Of a stretch of DNA of 64,000 nucleotides, positions 27,699 through 33,562 are shown one piece after another; position 1 is the first letter of the stretch, and every line of letters starts with the position of its first letter. The DNA comes from Acidobacteriota bacterium. GTDB taxonomy: Bacteria > Acidobacteriota > Terriglobia > Bryobacterales > Bryobacteraceae. The notes below the pieces were generated by a model. That model did no database searches, was not told where the DNA came from, and saw only the letters and a list, made by a program, of their open reading frames with translations. The position numbers were made by a program, and so were the translations under genes. The stretch spans positions 1-64,000 of the forward strand of contig JAFKEE010000041.1 in assembly GCA_017307505.1 (NCBI GenBank). The letters run 5' to 3'.

Positions 27699-28190
27699 AT
27701 GCATTACCTTAATGGAATGCCTGTTCCCGACTGGGATCGCTACTACCTGGAAATCTGCCGCGTCGTCTCCAAGCGGAGCAAGGATCCGTCCACCAAAGTC
27801 GGGTGTGTGATCGTGGGGCCGGCCCACGAGATCCGGTCCACGGGCTATAACAGCCTGCCGCGCCACGTTCGGGACGATGTTCCGGCCCGGTTGGAAAGGC
27901 CCGAGAAATACCTCTGGATCGAGCACGCGGAACGGAACGCCATCTACAACGCGGCCCGCGCCGGTACCGCCCTGGAAGGCTGCACCATTTACACGGACCT
28001 GATGCCGTGCATGGACTGTGCCCGGGCGATTGTCCAGGCCGGCATTGTCGCTGTCGTGACCGATGAGACGCGCTTCCAGCAGTACTCCAGCGCGCAGTAT
28101 AACGAGCATTTTCAACGCACTCTGGACCTCTTCCAGGAAGCTGGGGTGACCATCCGGACCGTGCCGTTTGATGCTCCTCCTGCCGGTTGA
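27699..28190 (+). CDS. deoxycytidylate (dCMP) deaminase family protein
   Basis: 163 residues. The zinc-dependent cytidine-deaminase fold is evident from H76-A-E78 (the proton-shuttling Glu) and P103-C104-x-x-C107. The N-terminal SKRSKDPSTKVGCVIV and NSLPRHVRDD are characteristic of dCMP deaminases, which make dUMP for thymidylate synthesis. Allosteric dCTP/dTTP regulation usually requires extra residues not traced here. It lies 21 bp after the hemerythrin gene and may be co-transcribed. Confidence 0.88.
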   Translation: MHYLNGMPVPDWDRYYLEICRVVSKRSKDPSTKVGCVIVGPAHEIRSTGYNSLPRHVRDDVPARLERPEKYLWIEHAERNAIYNAARAGTALEGCTIYTDLMPCMDCARAIVQAGIVAVVTDETRFQQYSSAQYNEHFQRTLDLFQEAGVTIRTVPFDAPPAG

Positions 28191-28203
28191 TCCATTGCAG
28201 GTC

Positions 28204-28234
28204 AGCCAAGCCAGCCAATCGTAAAATCTTGGCT
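28204..28234. promoter_or_regulatory. inverted repeat upstream of pdxR, candidate autoregulatory operator
   Basis: AGCCAAG (28204-28210) and CTTGGCT (28228-28234) form a perfect 7-bp inverted repeat with a 17-bp spacer. It overlaps a weak promoter (TTGCCG 28234-28239, TTATTC 28256-28261, 16-bp spacer). MocR/PdxR proteins typically bind repeated sites in such regions. Confidence 0.4.
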
Positions 28235-28274
28235 TGCCGCCGACAGGCCAATTTGTTATTCTCTGACTTCGGCA

Positions 28275-29753
28275 ATGATTCCGCTGCCCCAGCTCGACCA
28301 AAACTCGGATGAGCCTATCTACCGGCAGCTCCATGCCAGGATTAAGGCTTCCATCCAGGATGGCAGTCTCGCTCCTGGGGAACGGATCCCGCCCACCCGC
28401 GAATTGGCTGGCCTACTTGGCCTGAACCGGACGACGGTGGCGGCGGCGTACGAGTTGCTGGAGTCCGAGGGCCTGATTCGGGGGCATGTCGGCCGCGGCA
28501 GTTTTGTGGCTGGCCCTAGCGATTCGAATCCGGCGGCTTCGCCTGGCGCCATGGATTGGGAAGACCGGTTTGTGGCGAACCGCGCTCCGGATCCACCGGT
28601 CCCGGCGGCTGCTCCCGGCACCAGTCTGATCAGCTTCACCTCGGCCCGGCCGGCGGCTGAGCTTTTTCCTCTCACAGAGTTCCGCGCGGCGTGCCGTGAA
28701 GTGATTGACGGACCGCAAGCGGTGGAGATCCTGCAACTCGGCTCGCCATTGGGCTATGCGCCGCTGCGCGCGTATCTGCAGGTGCAGAAACGCGACGACG
28801 AAGACCTGTTGATCACCAACGGCTGCCAGCAGGCGCTGGACCTTCTGCAACGGCTCTTTACTCGGCCGGGTGACTGTGTGCTGGTGGAGGACCCGATCTA
28901 CCCCGGGCTCCGCAATGTCTTTGCGCACGCGGGAGTACGGATTGTCGGTGTGCCGGTGGGGCCTGATGGCCTGGATGTCGACGCGCTGCCCCGGCTGATC
29001 GCCCGGGAACGGCCCCGGCTGATGGTGGTCACGCCGAGTTTTCAGAATCCGACTGGCGCGACGATGCCGCTGGCGGCACGCCAGGCGCTGCTGCGGATTG
29101 CTCGCGACAACCACCTTGTCCTGGTGGAAAACGATATTTATGCCGAGCTGCGCTACCAGGGTGCGGAGCTGCCGTCCCTGAAGCAGATGGACGATTCCGG
29201 CGACACCATCCAGATGAAGAGCTTCTCCAAGCTCGCGTTTCCGGGTTTGCGCGTCGGGTGGGTGACTGGGCCTCGACCGGTGATTGGCCGGCTGGCGGAG
29301 CTGAAGCAATGGACGGATCTGCATTCCGATCAACTGTCCCAGGCGGTGCTGTTGCGGTTTGCGCAGTCGGGTAGCCTGGAGAGCCATCGCCAGCGGATGG
29401 TGGAGGCGGGCCGCGCGCGGCTGCATGCCGTGTTGTCGGCCTGTGAGCGATATCTGCCGCAAGGCTCGCGATTCACGCGGCCGCAGGGCGGCATGAATCT
29501 TTGGGTTCGCCTGCCCGATCCGCTGGATGCTTCGGAGCTGTTGCCGAGGGCCCAACGGGCCGGTGTGAGTTTTCTGCCCGGGCGCTATTTCGCGGTGTCG
29601 CGACAGGAGCCCGGGGCTTTGCGTTTGAGTTTTGCCGGATTGCCGCCGGAGCAGATCGAAACCGGATTGGCGATTCTCGGCCGGGTGTGTCAGGAAGAGC
29701 TGGCCGCGGCGCGGGCCGCACAGTCGGCCGGCTTGGCTCCGGTAATTGTATAA
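28275..29753 (+). CDS. pdxR: MocR/PdxR-type regulator: GntR winged helix fused to aminotransferase fold
   Basis: 492 residues. Residues about 10-80 form the GntR helix-turn-helix (PIYRQLHARIKASIQDG, PPTRELAGLLGLNRTTV), joined by a Pro/Ala linker to a fold-type I aminotransferase domain. It has NPTGATM, ENDIYAEL and the PLP-binding Lys in SFSKLAFPGLRVGW. Such proteins sense PLP rather than catalyse transamination. The downstream pdxS and pdxT genes on the same strand identify it as the likely PdxR. In several Gram-positive examples pdxR is divergent from pdxST; here it is co-directional, 54 bp before pdxS. Confidence 0.85.
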   Translation: MIPLPQLDQNSDEPIYRQLHARIKASIQDGSLAPGERIPPTRELAGLLGLNRTTVAAAYELLESEGLIRGHVGRGSFVAGPSDSNPAASPGAMDWEDRFVANRAPDPPVPAAAPGTSLISFTSARPAAELFPLTEFRAACREVIDGPQAVEILQLGSPLGYAPLRAYLQVQKRDDEDLLITNGCQQALDLLQRLFTRPGDCVLVEDPIYPGLRNVFAHAGVRIVGVPVGPDGLDVDALPRLIARERPRLMVVTPSFQNPTGATMPLAARQALLRIARDNHLVLVENDIYAELRYQGAELPSLKQMDDSGDTIQMKSFSKLAFPGLRVGWVTGPRPVIGRLAELKQWTDLHSDQLSQAVLLRFAQSGSLESHRQRMVEAGRARLHAVLSACERYLPQGSRFTRPQGGMNLWVRLPDPLDASELLPRAQRAGVSFLPGRYFAVSRQEPGALRLSFAGLPPEQIETGLAILGRVCQEELAAARAAQSAGLAPVIV

Positions 29754-29807
29754 GCCCCGTGCAGTATAGGCGGGTGTGGGCTCAGAGTCTTGGAAGGAGA
29801 ACTTAAC

Positions 29808-30695
29808 ATGATGTATCTCGACGAAGCTTTCCGCGTGAAAGTCGGCCTGGCCGAAATGCTCAAGGGCGGCGTGATCATGGACGTGACGGACGCCAAGCAG
29901 GCGGAAATCGCCGAAAAGGCCGGTGCCTGCGCAGTGATGGCGTTGGAGCGTGTACCTTCGGACATCCGCAAAGAAGGCGGCGTGGCGCGCATGGCGGCGA
30001 TCAGCAAGATCCGCGAGATCATGGCGAACACTAGCATCCCCGTGATGGCGAAGGTGCGCATCGGCCACTTCGCTGAAGCGCGAGTGCTGGAAGCGCTGGA
30101 AGTCGACTACATCGACGAGAGCGAAGTGCTCACTCCGGCCGATGAAGAGCACCATGTGTGGAAACGCGACTTCAAGGTGCCTTTTGTGTGTGGCTGCCGC
30201 AACCTGGGCGAAGCGCTGCGGCGTATTGCCGAGGGCGCGGCTATGATCCGCACCAAGGGGGAAGCGGGCAGCGGCAACATCGTCGAGGCGGTGCGCCACA
30301 TGCGGACCATCGTGAAGGAAATGAAGCAGCTGACGGTGCTGGGACCGGAAGAGCTGGTGGCCGAGTCGAAGAAGCACCAGGCTCCGCTTGAGCTGATCCA
30401 GTACGTCCATGAACACGGCAAGCTGCCGGTGCCGAACTTCTCGGCGGGCGGCATTGCGACTCCGGCGGACGCGGCGCTGGCCCGTCTGTTGGGCGCGGAA
30501 GCGGTGTTTGTCGGCAGCGGCATCTTCAAGTCGTCCGACCCGGAGACTCGCGCCAAGGCGATTGTGAAGGCCAATACGCACTACAACGAGCCTCTCGCGG
30601 TGCTCGAGGCCAGCGAAGAGCTCGGGGATGCGATGCCGGGTCTGGATATCCGCCAGATGGCGGAAGGCGACCTGATGCAGACGCGCGGCTGGTAG
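29808..30695 (+). CDS. pdxS: pyridoxal 5'-phosphate synthase lyase subunit PdxS
   Basis: 295 residues from the ATG at 29808, preceded by GGAAGGAG; an earlier in-frame GTG-type start is rejected. PdxS builds PLP from ribose 5-phosphate, glyceraldehyde 3-phosphate and ammonia in the DXP-independent pathway. Catalytic residues are visible: D25 (VIMDVTD), K82 (VMAKVRIGH) and K150 (IRTKGEAG). It is nearly invariant in this family. It forms a 12-mer with PdxT, whose gene follows after 30 bp. The operon suggests the organism makes PLP by this route. Confidence 0.97.
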   Translation: MMYLDEAFRVKVGLAEMLKGGVIMDVTDAKQAEIAEKAGACAVMALERVPSDIRKEGGVARMAAISKIREIMANTSIPVMAKVRIGHFAEARVLEALEVDYIDESEVLTPADEEHHVWKRDFKVPFVCGCRNLGEALRRIAEGAAMIRTKGEAGSGNIVEAVRHMRTIVKEMKQLTVLGPEELVAESKKHQAPLELIQYVHEHGKLPVPNFSAGGIATPADAALARLLGAEAVFVGSGIFKSSDPETRAKAIVKANTHYNEPLAVLEASEELGDAMPGLDIRQMAEGDLMQTRGW

Positions 30696-30725
30696 CCGGA
30701 CCGGCCGGAAAGAGGAACGTTCACG

Positions 30726-31292
30726 ATGCTGATTGGAGTGCTGGCCCTGCAGGGCGACTTCGAGGCACATGGCGCGGCGCTGCGGCGTGCGGGCGCTGAG
30801 GTGCTGGAAGTTCGAACCAAAGAGGATTTGGCGCGGGTGGATGGCTTGGTGATCCCGGGGGGCGAGAGTACAACCATGCTCAAGCTCATGGGGTACTACG
30901 ACCTGTTCGAACCGCTGCGCACATTCGGGGCCAGCAAACCGATCTTCGGCACCTGCGCCGGGGCGATTCTCCTAGCCAGTGAAGTCATGAATCCTCCGCA
31001 ACCCTCGTTGAACCTGATCGATATGGCTATCCAGCGCAATGCCTATGGGCGCCAGTTGGACAGCCGCGTGGTCAAGCTGAACGGGCACGGCCTGGAAGGG
31101 GATCCGGAGCTGGAGGCGGTCTTCATCCGGGCTCCGATCATCCGCCGGGTCGGCGAGGGCGGCAAGGTGATGGCCACCTACAAGGATGACCCTGTGCTGG
31201 TGGACTATGGCCGTCACATGGTGGCGACGTTCCACCCGGAACTGAGCAATGATTTGCGCATCCACAACCACTTTCTTGCGAAACTGGGGTAG
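30726..31292 (+). CDS. pdxT: pyridoxal 5'-phosphate synthase glutaminase subunit PdxT
   Basis: 188 residues, class-I glutamine amidotransferase that supplies ammonia to PdxS. The nucleophile C77 lies in FGTCAGA, with H170 and E172 (FHPEL) completing the triad. The oxyanion-strand PGGESTTM is at 44-51. The start has GGAAAGAGGAA upstream. It is in the standard pdxS-pdxT order. Nothing unusual in length. Confidence 0.97.
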   Translation: MLIGVLALQGDFEAHGAALRRAGAEVLEVRTKEDLARVDGLVIPGGESTTMLKLMGYYDLFEPLRTFGASKPIFGTCAGAILLASEVMNPPQPSLNLIDMAIQRNAYGRQLDSRVVKLNGHGLEGDPELEAVFIRAPIIRRVGEGGKVMATYKDDPVLVDYGRHMVATFHPELSNDLRIHNHFLAKLG

Positions 31293-31338
31293 TCGGCAGT
31301 AAAGCTTGAGTGGAGATGGAACAGTACCCGTGCGACGT

Positions 31339-31770
31339 ATGAAAGTCCTGTTTGTATGTGTCGGCAACGCCTGCCGTAGTCAGATGGCGGAAGCGTTCGC
31401 CAGAACTTACGGGGCCGACGTGCTGGAGGCGGAGAGCGCCGGGGTGAGTCCGGCTTCGATGATTCCCGAGGTCACCCGAAAGGTGATGCTCGAGAAGGGC
31501 ATCAAGATGGACGATCAGTTTCCGAAGGACGTCCTGGACCTGCGGCTGCATGACGTGGATCTGCTGGTGAACATTTCCGGCATCGTCTTGAGAGGGCTGC
31601 CGGTGACGCGCACGCGCGAATGGAAAGTGAAGGATCCGATCGGAGAAAAAGAGTCATTTCACCGTCAGGTGCGGGACGAACTGGAGCATCTGGTGATGGC
31701 TTTGATTCTGGAAGTGCGGCTTCACCAGCAGTCGTGGCAAAGCGGCCCGGCAAATGCGCCGCGGAGTTGA
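31339..31770 (+). CDS. ArsC / low-molecular-weight tyrosine phosphatase family protein
   Basis: 143 residues from the ATG at 31339; a GTG at 31330 and a TTG at 31306 are in frame and possible. The phosphate-binding loop C7-V-G-N-A-C-R13-S and the catalytic acid region KDPIG match the LMW-PTPase/ArsC fold. It lacks an obvious third redox cysteine in the arrangement of thioredoxin-type arsenate reductase, so phosphatase activity or another reductant system is possible. It lies 46 bp after pdxT. No ars operon is adjacent. Confidence 0.75.
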   Translation: MKVLFVCVGNACRSQMAEAFARTYGADVLEAESAGVSPASMIPEVTRKVMLEKGIKMDDQFPKDVLDLRLHDVDLLVNISGIVLRGLPVTRTREWKVKDPIGEKESFHRQVRDELEHLVMALILEVRLHQQSWQSGPANAPRS

Positions 31771-31818
31771 CATCCGGTCCCTGAGTTGAAGATACTAAGA
31801 CTGTTGTAAGCACATCGT

Positions 31819-31905
31819 GCGGATGTGGCGGAACTGGCAGACGCGCTAGATTCAGGTTCTAGTTCTCGCAAGGGAGTGGAGGTTCAAGTCCTCTCATCCG
31901 CACCA
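31819..31905 (+). tRNA. tRNA-Leu, anticodon CAG
   Basis: An 87-nt class II tRNA with encoded CCA. Acceptor arms GCGGATG (31819-31825) and CATCCGC (31895-31901) pair perfectly. The anticodon stem CTAGA/TCTAG flanks the loop TTCAGGT, giving anticodon CAG. A long variable arm (TCGCAAGGGA) and the T-arm GGTTCAAGTCC are present. tRNA-Leu genes are common integration sites, and a small decayed defence island follows. Confidence 0.95.
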
Positions 31906-31930
31906 TAAAACGGCAATCATATTCGATAGG

Positions 31931-31962
31931 ACGCCCTCCTCCCTGGAGGGCGTTTTCGTTTT
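31931..31962 (+). terminator. Rho-independent terminator after tRNA-Leu
   Basis: A perfect 9-bp stem (31931-31939 with 31945-31953), 5-nt loop and a T-rich tail (TTTTCGTTTT) lie 25 bp after the tRNA. Confidence 0.92.
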
Positions 31963-32189
31963 GCGGGGTTGCTTGCGGGATAGCTTGAGAGTCTGTCAAC
32001 CGCCTGTCCCACCAGGGCCGATGCCTTCTCTCGGGTCCGCACGTCTCCTTCTGTCTTTTTCAATACTCTTCCGACCCTCGTGCTGGCGGCGTGAGGCGAC
32101 TGGCGATGGTTGCCGACTACATATCAGATGGCGGGATGCTCAGATTGAGCAGGCGTTGCGCGTCCGAACAGATCCAGTACCCCCAGTCC
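31963..32189. other. non-coding or decayed DNA after tRNA-Leu
   Basis: No reading frame here resembles a protein family on either strand. The stretch lies between the tRNA terminator and the decayed conflict-system fragment, and may be the remains of deleted genes. A 28-codon minus-strand frame ending near 32120 was seen but not recognised. Confidence 0.35.
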
Positions 32190-32393
32190 ACGTACGGACC
32201 GGAAGAGTCCAATCTATTCGTGCGTTTTCACTGATGACGGTGGAGTGGGAGGGATTGGCTCGGTCCTCGCGGCCGGGATTGCATTGCCGTGCTGGCCTAG
32301 CAGCGAACGGAGCCGGTCAATCTCCCGCTATAGTTGCTCGCACCTTACAGCCAGGTCGTCACGAGGGTCGTGGGCCGGCCTTGAGTCGGTCAT
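32190..32393 (-). pseudogene. stop-interrupted N-terminal fragment resembling TOTE conflict-system primase/helicase proteins
   Basis: Read from an ATG at 32393, the frame gives a polar helix with a leucine pattern (LAVRCEQL, stop, REIDRLRSLLGQHG), a Pro/Ala-rich linker, then SSVKTHE, stop, IGLFRS. The order of coiled coil, Pro/Ala linker and an S..EKI.LFRS motif matches the start of TOTE conflict-system proteins that lead into an archaeo-eukaryotic primase domain. Two in-frame TAG codons (32330-32328 and 32216-32214) would be Gln and Lys codons in an intact copy. Similarity ends near 32190, so the rest is lost. The ATG overlaps the toxin-fragment stop by 4 bp, implying they were once one operon. 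The family identification is from pattern memory and is moderate. Confidence 0.45.
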
Positions 32394-32683
32394 TTCACGC
32401 TGTTGGCCCGGGTCTCCAGGTCCCGGCATTGTTCGAGCAGGTTTTCAAAGGGCTCGGCTTCGCCCAGCAACAACCCATCGTCCAGCATCCTCGCGTAGTC
32501 GACGGAAAGGCTCGTGAGCGCGTTGTTGCCGGGAACCAGTCGCAGGCCGCCGGATACGGCCCCGACGTCGTCGATCAATGCATCCTTGTCTAACAAGTGG
32601 ATCGGGCGGCCGGAATCCGCTGCTGCTACGGCTAGCGCTTCACGCCGGTCGGCAGCAGGCAGTTTGAGGAATACGTCAGGCAT
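32390..32683 (-). pseudogene. internally deleted AbiEii-type nucleotidyltransferase toxin
   Basis: 97 residues, against about 250-300 for the family. The first 35 residues (FLKLPAADRREALAVAA, GRPIHLLDKD) match the N-terminus of AbiEii/AbiGii-type toxins. The last 50 (DYARMLDDGLLLGEAEPFENLLEQCRDLE) match the C-terminal end of the same family. The nucleotidyltransferase core with its GGTSLSK-type motif and metal-binding Asp residues is missing. The frame is intact, so an in-frame deletion of the catalytic part is the simplest reading. It overlaps the antitoxin gene by 8 bp. It cannot be an active transferase, but might still be expressed and bind the antitoxin. Confidence 0.6.
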
Positions 32684-33272
32684 GGGCTGCGAGTTTGCTC
32701 ACCTGCTGCGCCATCCAGGTGGGCAGCATCCGGCGCAGTTCAACGACCGCGTTCAACTCCGACTCCGGCAGTTTGCTGCGCGCAGCTTCGACTGCGAAAT
32801 CTGCCTGCGCCGGGCCGAGCCAAGCCATTGCCCGGATCAGTGCGCCGCCCTTGCGTCCTGGAAGCGCCAACTGCCAGGCGGGAGCGTGACGAAGCTCGAT
32901 GATCTGATTCCCCAGCTTCAGTTTCTGTGTTGGTCCGGAGGTCAGGTACACCTCGCGCATCGGAACTTGTGTCGTCAACCCCAACTCGTTGGCCGCTGCT
33001 GCGCCGTGGGGAACCACTTTTTCACCATGTCGTTCGGCAATGGCCTGCACAACAGTCGCCGGTTCGGGTGGCCGAACGCCAAAGCGACCCTCGATTGGGC
33101 GAACGTAGAGTCCGCGGCCCACGCGGATGAGGCTGCCGCGCCGAACCAAACGCGAGAGTGTCTGATCCACAGCTGCACGGGTGCCGAGATGCAGCAATTC
33201 CTTCGCCGCCACCGGCACCCCTTCGCTGGCCTGGCCGACCGTATTCATCACGGCTGTTGCGAGTGCTTGCAT
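32676..33272 (-). CDS. AbiEi-type (DUF6088-like) antitoxin/transcriptional regulator
   Basis: 198 residues from the ATG at 33272; an open extension to 33344 crosses the operator and promoter and is rejected. The N-terminus is a winged helix (VDQTLSRLVRRGSLIRVGRGLYVRP) as in type IV AbiEi antitoxins, followed by the C-terminal domain that neutralises the AbiEii nucleotidyltransferase toxin (HGAAAANELGLTTQVP, VYLTSGPTQKLKLG). Such antitoxins repress their own operon. The cognate toxin gene downstream has lost its catalytic core. Upstream lies a perfect palindrome. The expected mRNA is leaderless. Confidence 0.8.
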   Translation of the reverse strand: MQALATAVMNTVGQASEGVPVAAKELLHLGTRAAVDQTLSRLVRRGSLIRVGRGLYVRPIEGRFGVRPPEPATVVQAIAERHGEKVVPHGAAAANELGLTTQVPMREVYLTSGPTQKLKLGNQIIELRHAPAWQLALPGRKGGALIRAMAWLGPAQADFAVEAARSKLPESELNAVVELRRMLPTWMAQQVSKLAAHA

Positions 33273-33275
33273 TTC

Positions 33276-33303
33276 TGTCAGAAGTATAGCACAGTTTCTG
33301 ACA
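33276..33303. promoter_or_regulatory. palindromic operator over the antitoxin promoter
   Basis: TGTCAGAA (33276-33283) and TTCTGACA (33296-33303) form a perfect 8-bp inverted repeat with a 12-bp centre, 3 bp from the antitoxin ATG. It encloses a minus-strand TATACT (33288-33283). AbiEi antitoxins autoregulate by binding inverted repeats, so this is the likely operator. No strong -35 was found. Confidence 0.65.
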
Positions 33304-33562
33304 CAATTAGTTGCGCAAGGACAAGTCTGCCGCGAAACAGACATTGGGCCTGCGAAGGGCTCGTCGATTCGCCATTTCTGAAGGATGGGGAACTATTCGA
33401 TCGAGACAATCTGAGTCAGGTGGGGCCGTAGGTTAAGCCGCTAGCAGCACGCTGGTGGTGGCACGCCACGCTGAGGTGAATCTCATTGTCCCTGGCTGCT
33501 TTGCGGGCCGCCTGCCCGGGTGGGAGAATTGTTGGGGCGCGTCCGGCGGCGCCTGAATCAAC
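33304..33562. other. intergenic stretch before the sensor kinase gene
   Basis: About 260 bp. It must hold the promoter for the plus-strand sensor kinase, but no convincing -35/-10 pair was seen. A short palindrome TTGCGCAA lies at 33311-33318. No gene recognised. Confidence 0.4.

Noticed and set aside
28413-30770. 785-codon frame opposite pdxR and pdxS
   Set aside because: It runs antisense through two well-identified genes and is rich in Arg, His and Gln; a shadow.
31961-32593. 210-codon plus-strand frame after tRNA-Leu
   Set aside because: It overlaps the toxin and conflict-system fragments in antisense and has no recognisable motif or ribosome-binding site.
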